DNA of 64,000 nucleotides from Burkholderia aenigmatica (GTDB lineage Bacteria > Pseudomonadota > Gammaproteobacteria > Burkholderiales > Burkholderiaceae): positions 1 to 64,000 of the forward strand of contig NZ_CABVQC010000015.1 of assembly GCF_902499175.1 (NCBI RefSeq). Reading direction: 5' to 3'. The notes beneath the pieces were generated by a model, which searched no databases, was not told where the DNA came from, and worked only from the letters and a program-made list of their open reading frames with translations. Positions 27,236-36,051 of this stretch are shown here, piece after piece; the first letter of the stretch is position 1, and each line of letters opens with the position of its first letter. Position numbers and translations under genes: made by a program.

Positions 27236-29329
27236 ATGAGCGCCGGGCATCCCGCCGCGAGCCGCCTGCAGCGCTTCGCCCGCTTCATCGGCGGCGAAAT
27301 CCGGCCGTACCCGGGGCGCCTGAACGTGACACTGCGCTGCGTGCTCGCCAGCGCGCTCGTCATCGTCGCGTCGATGGCGTTGCAGGTGCCGCTCCTGGCG
27401 CTGTCGCTGATCGTCGTGTTCTACGTGACGCAGGCGAACGTGGTGGTGACGCGGCTGATCGGCGTGCTGTTCGTGATCGGCTCGACCGTGGCGGTCGGCA
27501 GCGCGATCCTCGTGCTCAAGTTCACCTACGACTATCCGTTGCTGCGGATTCTGCTCGCGAGCGTGCTGTTCCTGTTCAGCGTCTACATGATGCGGGTGGC
27601 GAAGATCGGGGTCGTGTTCTTCATCGTCGCGATCGTCGTCATTTACGTTCAGACGTTCGTCGATCGAACCGACCAGGCCGAACTGCTGGTGCGTACCACG
27701 TTGTGGGTGTGGGTCGCGGTCAACTACGCGATCGCGGTGACGCTCGCGATCAATACGCTGTTCCTGCCCGCGGAACCGGTGCGCCAGCTCGAAGCGGCCA
27801 TGCGCGGCCAGCTGACTGCGATCGATGCGGCGCTGGCACGGCTCGACCATCGCGCGTCGGCGGCTGGCGGGCCGGGCGCGCGTGAGATCCAGGCCGGTGC
27901 GCTGACGCTCCAGAAACTGCTGCGCTTTGCGACGATGCGGGATGCGTCGTATCGCGCAAATCAGGCGCTGCACCTCGCGAGGGTGGCGACGGTGTCCCGC
28001 CTGTACGCGGCGGCAAGCCATCTGCCGGACGCCGCAACCGGCACGGCCGCAGACGCGAAACGCGCACTGCGCGACGCATGCCGTGGTCTCGGCGACGCGA
28101 TCGAAACGGGCGCGCGATTCGTCGCGCCGGCGTCGCTGGTCGACTTGCCGACGGACGGCTTGCCCGGCGCGCTGGCGGACATGCGCGACGCGTTGCTGGC
28201 GTTCGCGGATCGGTCCGCCGCCCCGCCGGCCACCCCATCCCCGGCCGAGAAGGCGCGCCTGCTGGTTCCGGACGCGTTGACCAATCCCGCCTACGTGCAG
28301 TTCGCGTTGAAGACGCTGATGGCCGCGCTGCTCAGCTACGTCTTCTATGTCGCGACCGATTGGCCGGGCATTCACACGATGATGCTGAGCTGCCTGATCG
28401 TTGCGCAGCCGAGCCTTGGCGCCACGACCCAGCGCGCGGCGCTCCGGATCGGCGGCGCGGCGGTCGGCAGCGCACTGGCGCTCGCGATGGTCGTGTGGGT
28501 CGTGCCGCATCTCGACGACATCGTCGGCCTGTTGATGATGACGTTGCCGGTGGTTGCGCTGGGCGCGTGGGTGTCCGCCGGGTCGGAACGCATCAGCTAT
28601 GCCGGCACGCAGATCGTGTTTACGTTCGCGCTGGCCTTGCTGGAGAAATTCGGCCCGACCACCGACCTCACCGAAATCCGCGACCGGATGATCGGGATCC
28701 TGCTCGGTGTCGTCGTGTCGACGGTCGTTCATGCGTACCTGTGGCCCGAGGCGGAAGGCGAAGCGCTACGCCAGCGCGCCGCGCGGCTGGTGCGCCGGAT
28801 CGGCGAGCATCTCCGTGCGGAGACGGTGCAGCCGGTGCCCGTCGGTCTCTGGAGCGAGCTGGGCGACAGCGAGGCGATGTCGGCGCGCGTCGCGCTCGAG
28901 CCGGGGTGGCAGATGGCGGACGGCGAGCACGAAGGCCTGACCTTGCGCATGCAGGCGCTCCTGGCCCGGGTCCGGGAAATCCTGCTGGCGGTCGACGCGT
29001 TCGGCGCGGAGCGACGTGCGTCGTGGCCGACGCGCACCGCGACTGCGGCAACCGCCTTTCAGCACGAGCTGGCCGCGCTCCTCGACAACTATGCGGACGC
29101 GCTGGCCGCGCATCCGCTGACGGTGGGCGCGACGCCGCGCGCGTCGCTCGAGGCGCTGGCCGAATGCTGCGCGGCGGATCTTGCGGCCCGGCCGACCGAT
29201 GCCCTGCGGGCCGCGTATGACCGGCTGACGACCCGGGCCGACAGCCTGGCCGGCCAGATCTCGGGCCTGCCCGCATGGGCGCCGGAACCCGCCGGTCCAG
29301 TATTGACTTCTCGAGCTTCGCAAGCATGA
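27236..29329 (+). CDS. mdtO: FUSC family inner-membrane efflux protein
   Basis: A 697-aa protein with two blocks of hydrophobic helices (about residues 35-180 and 340-490) and cytoplasmic regions after each, the layout of FUSC/aromatic-acid exporter proteins such as MdtO and AaeB. The second half contains the FUSC segment NPAYVQFALKTLMAALLSYVFY. The start at 27236 gives MSAGHPAASRL; it lies 7 bp after the mdtN stop. It is the inner-membrane part of a tripartite pump without ATP-binding or RND domains. Confidence 0.88.
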   Translation: MSAGHPAASRLQRFARFIGGEIRPYPGRLNVTLRCVLASALVIVASMALQVPLLALSLIVVFYVTQANVVVTRLIGVLFVIGSTVAVGSAILVLKFTYDYPLLRILLASVLFLFSVYMMRVAKIGVVFFIVAIVVIYVQTFVDRTDQAELLVRTTLWVWVAVNYAIAVTLAINTLFLPAEPVRQLEAAMRGQLTAIDAALARLDHRASAAGGPGAREIQAGALTLQKLLRFATMRDASYRANQALHLARVATVSRLYAAASHLPDAATGTAADAKRALRDACRGLGDAIETGARFVAPASLVDLPTDGLPGALADMRDALLAFADRSAAPPATPSPAEKARLLVPDALTNPAYVQFALKTLMAALLSYVFYVATDWPGIHTMMLSCLIVAQPSLGATTQRAALRIGGAAVGSALALAMVVWVVPHLDDIVGLLMMTLPVVALGAWVSAGSERISYAGTQIVFTFALALLEKFGPTTDLTEIRDRMIGILLGVVVSTVVHAYLWPEAEGEALRQRAARLVRRIGEHLRAETVQPVPVGLWSELGDSEAMSARVALEPGWQMADGEHEGLTLRMQALLARVREILLAVDAFGAERRASWPTRTATAATAFQHELAALLDNYADALAAHPLTVGATPRASLEALAECCAADLAARPTDALRAAYDRLTTRADSLAGQISGLPAWAPEPAGPVLTSRASQA

Positions 29330-30810
29330 CTGATTCGTTGATTCGCCCTTTCCGTTCATCGTTGCGCCGTGTCTCCGTCGCGGTGTTGCTGTGCGGCCTG
29401 TCCGCCTGTGCGTTGATTCGTCATGACGTGAAGCCGGCGGCGACGCTCGACGCCGAACGCATCCGCGTGGCCGACGACATCCATCTGGCGAAGGACGGCT
29501 GGCCGTCGGCGCGCTGGTGGACGCGCTACGGTGATCCGCAACTGGACGTGCTGGTCGGGCGTGCGCTGGCCGATTCGCCGACGATGGCGATCGCGCGGAC
29601 GCGCGTGTCGCAGGCCAAGGCCGACGTCGACCTCGTGAAATCGGGCACGGGCCTGCAGGTGGGGGCGCTGGCCTCGGTGGACCGCGAGCGCGTGTCGGGC
29701 AACGGCTTTTTGGGCGCCTATTCAGGCAATGAACCGCTCATTGGCGCAACCGGGCCGTGGTACACGGCAGGCATCGTCGGTCTCGGCGCGAGCCTCGATA
29801 TCGATATCTGGGGCAAGGCGCGCGCGCAGGTGGCGGCTGCGCTGGGCGTGCACAACGCGCGGGTGGTCGAGACTTCGGCCGTCGAACTGGAGCTCTCCGC
29901 GGACGTGGTGCAGCTTTACTACGGTATCCAGACCACCTATCGGCTCATCGAGCTGCTGGAGCAGTTGCAGGACGTCGCGACGTTTTCGCTGAATGCGCAC
30001 GCCGCGCGGGCGGCGCGGGGGCTCGAGGCGCAGACGCAGACCGAGGTCGCCCGCGCGCAGCAACTGGCGACGGCACGGCAGATCGTGGCCGCCCGGGGGC
30101 GCATCACGCAACAGCGCGAAGCCCTGCGCGCGCTGATCGGCGCGCGGCCGGACGATCTCTCGGAGATCCGGCCCGTGCCGTTGCCGGCGCCGCCGTCCGC
30201 GTTGCCTGCGACGCTGTCGTACGAACTGCTGGCGCGCCGCCCGGATCTGCAGGCGCTGCGCTGGTACGTCGAAGCGTCGTTCGACAAGATCGACGCAGCC
30301 AAGGCCGCGTTCTATCCGAGCTTCGACATCAAGGCATTCTTCGGCGTCAATGCGTTGCATCTGGCCGACCTGTTCACGCATGCGAGCCAGCAGATCAACC
30401 TGGTGCCCGGCCTGACCCTGCCGATCTTCGACGGCGGGCGGCTCAACGCGAACCTCGGCAACGCCCGCACCGCGAGCAACCTGCTGATCCTGCAGTACAA
30501 CCAGGCGGTGCTGAATGCCGTGCGCGACGTCGCCGCGAGCGGCAGCCGGCTGCAGGATCTCGACGCCGAGGCGGCCCTGCAAACCGGGAAGATCCGCGCG
30601 GTGACGTTCACCCAGGACAGCGCCGAGGCCCACTACCAGCGCGGGCTGGCGAGCCAGTTGACCGCGGTCGAGGCGAGACAGGCCGTCATTCAGGAACGGG
30701 TTGCGCTGCTCGACATCGACGGCCGGCGAATCGGCCAGGACATCGCGTTGACGAAGGCGCTCGGCGGCGGCTACCGGTCGGACGCGCCCGTCGTTCTGAA
30801 CCCGCGGTAA
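29326..30810 (+). CDS. mdtP: Outer-membrane efflux lipoprotein (TolC/OprM-like)
   Basis: A 494-aa outer-membrane factor. Signal peptide with lipobox LCGLSACALIRHD, so probably anchored by a lipid on C25 or so. The NodT-type features are present: RWWTRYGDPQLD early, then repeated OEP segments with GLGASLDIDIWGKARAQVAAA, LLARRPDLQALRW and INLVPGLTLPIFDGGRL. Its ATG overlaps the mdtO stop (ATGA at 29326-29329). It forms the exit channel of the pump. Confidence 0.92.
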   Translation: MTDSLIRPFRSSLRRVSVAVLLCGLSACALIRHDVKPAATLDAERIRVADDIHLAKDGWPSARWWTRYGDPQLDVLVGRALADSPTMAIARTRVSQAKADVDLVKSGTGLQVGALASVDRERVSGNGFLGAYSGNEPLIGATGPWYTAGIVGLGASLDIDIWGKARAQVAAALGVHNARVVETSAVELELSADVVQLYYGIQTTYRLIELLEQLQDVATFSLNAHAARAARGLEAQTQTEVARAQQLATARQIVAARGRITQQREALRALIGARPDDLSEIRPVPLPAPPSALPATLSYELLARRPDLQALRWYVEASFDKIDAAKAAFYPSFDIKAFFGVNALHLADLFTHASQQINLVPGLTLPIFDGGRLNANLGNARTASNLLILQYNQAVLNAVRDVAASGSRLQDLDAEAALQTGKIRAVTFTQDSAEAHYQRGLASQLTAVEARQAVIQERVALLDIDGRRIGQDIALTKALGGGYRSDAPVVLNPR

Positions 30811-31280
30811 TGCAGCACGTGCCCGACCCGTTTGCACGCTCCGGCCTGGGTGACGCATCGCGCGAGGCAGACGGATTTCGCACGATGCTGGGCGCGCAGC
30901 TCGCGATCAAGCGCGTGCTGGACCAGACCATGCTGGCGGCGCTCGGTATCCGGTTCTCGCAAGGGCGTGCGCTGGTTCAGCTCGCCTGCGGCGGCGCGAT
31001 GTCGTGCCAGCGGCTCGCGAGCGTGCTTGGCTGCGGCACCAGCCGCCTCACGCGTCTGGCGCAGGATCTCGAACGTCGCGCGCTGATCGTGCGATGCCGG
31101 GATGACCGGGATCGCCGGGCACTGGTACTGACGCTCACGCCGGCAGGCAGGGCAATCGCGGAGCGTGTCCCCGCCGTCATCGCGGCAGCGGAGGCCGTCG
31201 CCCTGGGGCCGTTGACGGCGGAGGAGCGGATGTTCCTCGCACGGCTTCTCCAGCGGATACTTGGCGAGCGTGATGCGTGA
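30810..31280 (+). CDS. MarR-family regulator of the efflux operon
   Basis: A 156-aa winged-helix regulator. The recognition region LASVLGCGTSRLTRLAQDLERRALIVRCRDDRDRRALVLTLT is plain. Its ATG overlaps the mdtP stop (TAATG at 30808-30812), which puts it as the last gene of the operon and suggests autoregulation of the pump by a small effector. It is clearly related to the MarR encoded at 35324-35803 (shared FSQG-VLVQLA-GG and LGCGTSR-RL motifs). The final codons GCG TGA lie within a 7-bp tandem repeat, so the C terminus may vary between strains. Confidence 0.9.
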   Translation: MQHVPDPFARSGLGDASREADGFRTMLGAQLAIKRVLDQTMLAALGIRFSQGRALVQLACGGAMSCQRLASVLGCGTSRLTRLAQDLERRALIVRCRDDRDRRALVLTLTPAGRAIAERVPAVIAAAEAVALGPLTAEERMFLARLLQRILGERDA

Positions 31281-31329
31281 TGCGTGATGCGTGATGCGTG
31301 ATGCGTCATCGTCATCGTCATCGTCATCC
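31271..31329. repeat. Microsatellite: five copies of TGATGCG followed by four of TCATCG/C
   Basis: Five perfect tandem copies of TGATGCG (31271-31305) followed by TCATCG three times and TCATCC once (31306-31329). The first copy overlaps the last codons of the MarR gene, whose TGA stop at 31278-31280 is formed by the second copy. A 7-bp unit is not a multiple of three, so copy-number change would not alter the present stop unless the first copies were altered. The remaining 280 bases up to the pqiC stop hold no gene. Confidence 0.9.
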
Positions 31330-31611
31330 CGCGATGGAGTGAAAGCGGCGCGTATCGTCGCTGTCGGAAGGCGCGCATGCGCGGCATGCGCCCGATGGCA
31401 TCCGATGGACGCCTGTTGCCTACCTGCATCGCTCCCCGACCGCGACCGCTTCTGTCCGCGGCTGCTTCTATCGATCAGCCGCCAGTCGATCAGCCAATCT
31501 CTTCAACGAATCGGGTAGCGACGCGCGTCTTGGCGTTCGTCCAGGGCCATGCACACGCGGCCCCCGCAGTTTGCCGGCACCGATGCAGCACTGGCGCGGT
31601 GCAGGCGGGCA

Positions 31612-32301
31612 TCATGAATGTTCCGGCGCGGAAGGGCAGCGCATGGCCGGCGAAGCCGTATCGACGTTTTTGACGATGCGCTGCGCGGTCGCCATCGCGC
31701 GTACCGTGCCGGCGATCTCGGTCGCAAGCTGACCGATCGCCTGACGGTGCCCGGTCACGAGCGCGTCGTAGCCCGCGCTCACCGGTACGGCCGCGTGGGT
31801 GTGGCAGGTCGTGACGCGCTGGCTGGAGAGCGAGCGCACACTCCAGACGGCATCGAGCACGGCGCGCTGGCCCGGCCACGATTCGAACCGCTGTACGTCC
31901 ACGCTGACGCGGTATACCGGTACGCCGGGCGGGTAGGCCGAATGGGCGACGTCGATCGTATCGAGCTGATGCGTCAGTGCCGACGAAAGCGCACTGCGAA
32001 TCTCGTCAGCCGGCGCCGACGCCCAGCGTTCCTGCTCGAGCACAGCGACTTGCCCGATGCTTTTCTGCACGACGAACTGATTCTTCGCAACCTGCTCGGG
32101 GACGCCGACGGCGGGCACCTGGATCAGGAACGCCGGATCGGCCGACGTGTCGGGCACAGTGGGCGTGGCGGCGGATCCGTCGGCGGCGAGCGTGTAGAAG
32201 CGCGCTGGCGGCGACGCACAGCCGGCGAGCGTCGCGGCCACTGCAAGGGCCGCGCCGGCCCGTGCGAGAAGCTGGCCGAGGCGTGGCGTGCATGCGTTCA
32301 T
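31612..32301 (-). CDS. pqiC: ABC-type transport auxiliary lipoprotein PqiC
   Basis: A 229-aa lipoprotein (signal peptide with LAGCAS lipobox near residue 28), then the PqiC core with PPARFYTLAAD, VAKNQFVVQKSIGQVAVLEQERW and PVYRVSVDVQRFES. PqiC forms an outer-membrane-side ring that joins the PqiB needle in lipid transport across the periplasm. The ATG overlaps the pqiB stop (ATGA at 32298-32301). A final repetitive-free tail rich in Pro and Ser follows the domain. Confidence 0.88.
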   Translation of the reverse strand: MNACTPRLGQLLARAGAALAVAATLAGCASPPARFYTLAADGSAATPTVPDTSADPAFLIQVPAVGVPEQVAKNQFVVQKSIGQVAVLEQERWASAPADEIRSALSSALTHQLDTIDVAHSAYPPGVPVYRVSVDVQRFESWPGQRAVLDAVWSVRSLSSQRVTTCHTHAAVPVSAGYDALVTGHRQAIGQLATEIAGTVRAMATAQRIVKNVDTASPAMRCPSAPEHS

Positions 32302-33950
32302 TGCTTGTCTCCAGGCTTGCCTTGCAGCAGTGATTCGGGGTGGCGTTCGAGATAGTCGGCGAGCATGTTCAGCGAACGCAGCGTTTGCGTCAGTTCCTTC
32401 AGCGCGCCGCGTACGTCCGATTGCAACGGGGAGTCCTGCTGCAGCGTGGCTTCGGCGGTCGTGAACGTCCGCTTCGCGGCCGACAGCGTATCGCGCGCTT
32501 CCGGCGCGACCTGCGTGTCGAGCTGCTGGAACAGCTTGTTGGCGTTCGCGAGCGTGCTGTTCAGGTTGGCGCCGATCTGGTCGAACGGGACCTTGTCGAG
32601 TTTCTTCGCGATGTCGGCGACTTGTACTTGCAGCTCGTCGAGCGTGTTCGGCACGGTCGGCAACTCGATCGTCTCCTGATTGACATCGAGTTTCACGGCC
32701 GAGGCGGTCGGGAAGAAGTCGAGCGCGACGTACAACTGGCTCGTCAGCAGGTTGCCCATGCGCAACTGGCCGCGCAGGCCGTGTTCGACGAGTCGCTGAA
32801 GAATTTCGCGGCGGGCGGGTTCGCCCTTGCTGCGGATCGTATCGCGGAAGCGCTTGCCGAGGCGCTCGGGGTAGAGGTTCATCGTCACCGGCATCGTGAA
32901 GCCCTTGGCTTTCGGATCGTAGTCGATGCCGATATTCGTGACCTCGCCGAGCACGATGCCGCGGAAGTCGACCGGCGCGCCGACGCTGAGCCCGCGCAGC
33001 GACTGGTTGAAGTTCATCACGACCGGCACGCGTTCGCCGTCCGGATCGCGCATCGCCTGCGTTTCGTCCGCGCCGAGTGCGAAGACCGTATCGTGCGTGG
33101 CAACGGCGCCGGCCGGCTGGTCGACCGGTGCCTGGAACGCGATACCGCCGAGAATCACGGTCGCGAGCGATTGCGTGTTGAGCTTGAGGCCGCTCGAATC
33201 GAGCCGCAGATCGACGCCGCTCGCCTGCCACCAGCGCGAGTTCGCATGGACATACTGGTCGTACGGCGCGTTGACGAACACGGTGAACGTGACGCCCGTG
33301 CCGAGCGGGTCGAGCGAGAAGCCGACGACTTGCCCGACCTGCACGCGCCGGTAGTAGACGGGCGAGCCGATATCGAGGGAGCCGAGCGAATCGCCGCGCA
33401 GCGTGTATTGCGTGCCGCGCTGGTCGCCGGTGACGGCGGGCGGCGTCTCGAGTCCGCTGAATGTGGTGGCGTCGATTTTCGAGCGCCCGGCGTCGACGCC
33501 GATGTACGCGCCGGACAGCAGCGTGCCGAGGCCCGACACGCCGCTTGCACCGACCCGCGGCCGCACGACCCAGAACCGCGAATCCTTCACGGCGAAGGTG
33601 TCGGCGTCCTTGGTGAGCTGGACGTCGACCAGCACGTGCGACAAGTCCTTGGCAAGCTTGATCGTCTTGACGGTGCCGATTTCGACATCCTTGTATTTCA
33701 CCCGCGTCTTGCCGGGTTCGAGGCCATCGGCGTTGCGAAAGCTGATCGTGATCTCGGGCCCGCGCTCGAGCACCGACTTGACGACCAGCCCGATGCCGAT
33801 CAGCGCGGCGACGAGCGGCACCAGCCAGACGAGCGACGGCAGCCATCCGGCGCGTGTCGCGATGACGGGATCGGGGACGGACGGGAACGGCTGGCCGTTC
33901 CCGGGGCGTTCCGCATTCGAATCGTGTTGCGGGCCTTGCGGACTAGTCAT
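32298..33950 (-). CDS. pqiB: MCE/MlaD-domain intermembrane transport protein PqiB
   Basis: A 550-aa protein with one N-terminal membrane helix (residues about 37-60) and three MCE domains, seen as repeated segments beginning PEITISFRNADGLEPGKTRVKYKDVEIG, then GSPVYYRRVQVGQVVGF, and a third with LRGLSVGAPVDFRGIVLGEVTNIG. The C-terminal 200 residues form a helical needle. PqiB shuttles lipids between inner and outer membranes. Start ATG overlaps the end of the second pqiA gene by 8 bp. Confidence 0.93.
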   Translation of the reverse strand: MTSPQGPQHDSNAERPGNGQPFPSVPDPVIATRAGWLPSLVWLVPLVAALIGIGLVVKSVLERGPEITISFRNADGLEPGKTRVKYKDVEIGTVKTIKLAKDLSHVLVDVQLTKDADTFAVKDSRFWVVRPRVGASGVSGLGTLLSGAYIGVDAGRSKIDATTFSGLETPPAVTGDQRGTQYTLRGDSLGSLDIGSPVYYRRVQVGQVVGFSLDPLGTGVTFTVFVNAPYDQYVHANSRWWQASGVDLRLDSSGLKLNTQSLATVILGGIAFQAPVDQPAGAVATHDTVFALGADETQAMRDPDGERVPVVMNFNQSLRGLSVGAPVDFRGIVLGEVTNIGIDYDPKAKGFTMPVTMNLYPERLGKRFRDTIRSKGEPARREILQRLVEHGLRGQLRMGNLLTSQLYVALDFFPTASAVKLDVNQETIELPTVPNTLDELQVQVADIAKKLDKVPFDQIGANLNSTLANANKLFQQLDTQVAPEARDTLSAAKRTFTTAEATLQQDSPLQSDVRGALKELTQTLRSLNMLADYLERHPESLLQGKPGDKQ

Positions 33951-34596
33951 GGTGTTTCCCAGAAGTTTCGACTGGATCCCAGATCAGGCGGGGATCGAAC
34001 TGCATCGACGCGAGCATCGTGAGGATCACGACCGAGCCGAACGCGAGCGCGCCGGGGCCGGCCGTGATCGTCGCCAGCGAGCGGAAATGGACGAGCGCGG
34101 CGGTGAGCGTCACGACGAAGATGTCGAGCATCGACCAGCGGCCGATCCGTTCGACCATCCGGTAGAGCCGGGTGCGCTGCATCGGTCGCCACGCGGAGCG
34201 GCGCTGTGCGGTGAAAGCGAGGATGAAGAGCACGCCGAGCTTGAGCATCGGCACGAGGATGCTCGCGACGAACACGACGACGGCGAGCGGCCATTCGCCC
34301 GACACCCAGAAATAGATGACGCCGCTCATGATCGTGTCGTCCTGCGAACCGACGATCGAGGTCGTGTGCATCATCGGCAGCAGGTTGGCCGGGATATAGA
34401 GGATCGCGGCGGCGATCAGCAGTGCCCACGTGCGCGCGAGGCCATTCGGGATGCGCGCGTGCAGCGCCGTGCCGCAGCGCGTGCAGCGGGCCGGGGTGGC
34501 ATGCGGGTGCCCGGCGCCCGGCTGCGCGTGCCGCTGTACGCGGCCGCACGCGTGGCAGCCCGTCACACCCGCCCGGGTAGCGGTGACGATGTTCAT
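33943..34596 (-). CDS. pqiA: PqiA domain membrane protein, second half-size protein
   Basis: A 217-aa membrane protein with a zinc-ribbon-like start (CHACGRVQ and CTRCGTALHAR) and four hydrophobic helices, matching the C-terminal PqiA domain (PANLLPMMHTTSIVGSQDDTIMSGV, MLDIFVVTLTAALVHF). In E. coli both PqiA domains are in one protein; here they are separate genes overlapping by 4 bp (ATGA at 34593-34596). Works with PqiB and PqiC. Confidence 0.88.
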   Translation of the reverse strand: MNIVTATRAGVTGCHACGRVQRHAQPGAGHPHATPARCTRCGTALHARIPNGLARTWALLIAAAILYIPANLLPMMHTTSIVGSQDDTIMSGVIYFWVSGEWPLAVVVFVASILVPMLKLGVLFILAFTAQRRSAWRPMQRTRLYRMVERIGRWSMLDIFVVTLTAALVHFRSLATITAGPGALAFGSVVILTMLASMQFDPRLIWDPVETSGKHHD

Positions 34597-35240
34597 CGTG
34601 CGGTCGCGCGACGTGCCGGACCGCTCGCCGCCCGCTCGCGCAGCGCATCGGCCACGTCCCACAGCGCGCGGGGATCGAACGCGGCGGCCACGGCAAGCAG
34701 CAGTGTGAGCGTCGCGAACGCGAATAGCGCCGCTTCGGGGACGACTTGCGCGAGGCTCACCATCTTCACGATCGTGACGAGAATGCCGAGCATGAACACC
34801 TCGATCATGCCCCACGGGCGGACGAGCTGGATTGCCCGCAACACGGTGTCGAAGGCCGGCGGGATCCGGCCGGCGCGAAGCGGGGCCAGCAGGTAGAGCA
34901 GCGCGGTCAGCTCGACCAGCGGAAACAGCAGGGCGGAACAGAACACCATGACCGCGACGATCCGCATGTCCTGGCGCCACAGCGCTCCGAGCGCACCGGT
35001 CAGCGTGGTCTGCACATGCATGCCGCTGACGTTCATGTCGAGGATCGGGAAACATTGGGCGATCGCGAACGCGATCAGTGCCGCGAGCGTGAGCGCGCAG
35101 AGCCGGTCGAGCTGCGCGGCATGGCCGCGGTAGAGCCGTTCGTTGCAGCGCGGGCAGCGCGCGGTTGCTTTGCCCGCGAGGCGCGGCTTGTTCAGCACGG
35201 CGTCGCAGGTATGGCAAACAATCAAGGCAGGTTGGGACAC
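34593..35240 (-). CDS. pqiA: PqiA domain membrane protein, first half-size protein
   Basis: A 215-aa protein with CHTCDAVLNKP and CPRCNERLYR as zinc-ribbon pairs at the N terminus and four helices after (CALTLAALIAFAIAQCFPILDMNVSG, then WGMIEVFMLGILVTIVKM). It corresponds to the N-terminal domain of PqiA, and the stop overlaps the start of the next pqiA gene. The marR gene lies 83 bp upstream on the same strand, so one operon of five genes (marR-pqiA-pqiA-pqiB-pqiC) is probable. Confidence 0.88.
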   Translation of the reverse strand: MSQPALIVCHTCDAVLNKPRLAGKATARCPRCNERLYRGHAAQLDRLCALTLAALIAFAIAQCFPILDMNVSGMHVQTTLTGALGALWRQDMRIVAVMVFCSALLFPLVELTALLYLLAPLRAGRIPPAFDTVLRAIQLVRPWGMIEVFMLGILVTIVKMVSLAQVVPEAALFAFATLTLLLAVAAAFDPRALWDVADALRERAASGPARRATAR

Positions 35241-35323
35241 GTGACGTGATTCGTTTCGGTTCTATCGGTAAAGCGCGGCGTCCCGATGGCGGCATGAACG
35301 GGCCGTATCGAGGCCCGCGAGGG

Positions 35324-35803
35324 TCAACGGCGAGGCTTCCGCACTTCGTCGAGCATGCGGGCCAGCGAGGCCCCGAGAACGCGACGTTCCTCGACGGACA
35401 AGCGGCCGAGCACGGCCTGCCCGGCCTGGGCGAGCACCGACGGGATCTGCCGGGCGAGCGCGAGGCCGGCGGGCGTCAGCGACAGGTTCCGCGTGCGGCG
35501 ATCGCCGCGGCCCGGACGGCATACGACCCATTCGCGGTTGGGCAGATCGTGCACCAGGCGCGAGATCCGGCTCGTACCGCAGCCGAGCGCCTTCGCGAGA
35601 TCCTGTTGCGAGACGGTGCCGCCCCCCGCGAGCTGGACGAGCACGCTACCCTGCGAGAAGGAGATCCCGAGTGTCGTCAGCATGCGCTGGTCGAGCATGC
35701 GCTCGATCGAGACACGGATGTCCAGCAGCAACCGGAAGCTGTCGACGTGGCACGGTGTGCCACCTCGGCTGAAGGACAAAAAGTTCTCGAACATACTCGG
35801 CAT
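35324..35803 (-). CDS. MarR-family regulator of the pqi operon
   Basis: A 159-aa MarR protein with the winged-helix core LAKALGCGTSRISRLVHDLPNREWVVCRPGRGDRRTRNLSLT. It is a paralogue of the MarR at 30810-31280, with which it shares the N-terminal RMLDQRML-type helix and the FSQGSVLVQLAGGG segment. First gene of the pqi operon as transcribed. The start at 35803 follows CAGGGTG; an in-frame start much further upstream (36034) would overlap the PucR promoter and is not supported. Confidence 0.85.
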   Translation of the reverse strand: MPSMFENFLSFSRGGTPCHVDSFRLLLDIRVSIERMLDQRMLTTLGISFSQGSVLVQLAGGGTVSQQDLAKALGCGTSRISRLVHDLPNREWVVCRPGRGDRRTRNLSLTPAGLALARQIPSVLAQAGQAVLGRLSVEERRVLGASLARMLDEVRKPRR

Positions 35804-36051
35804 CACCCTGCATTCGACGCGACACGCGCATCCGGTCGATTTCCACCACCGTGCGCGCTGGGCAAGGTGCGGTTTCGATGGTAAGCGTGCGGGGCCGGCG
35901 GGAAAATTGGAAAATCCGACAATGCGATTGTCGATATTCACAACGCGACCGGTCGCGGTCATGCCGCCGCCAAGCAAATCCGCGATACTTTCGCCTACGC
36001 AGGCACAGCACCGCGCTGTGCCTGTCCATTCCATTGCGACCCAAGCCGACC

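Noticed and set aside
31271..31329. CRISPR-like direct repeats
   Set aside because: Units are 6-7 bp without spacers, so this is a microsatellite.
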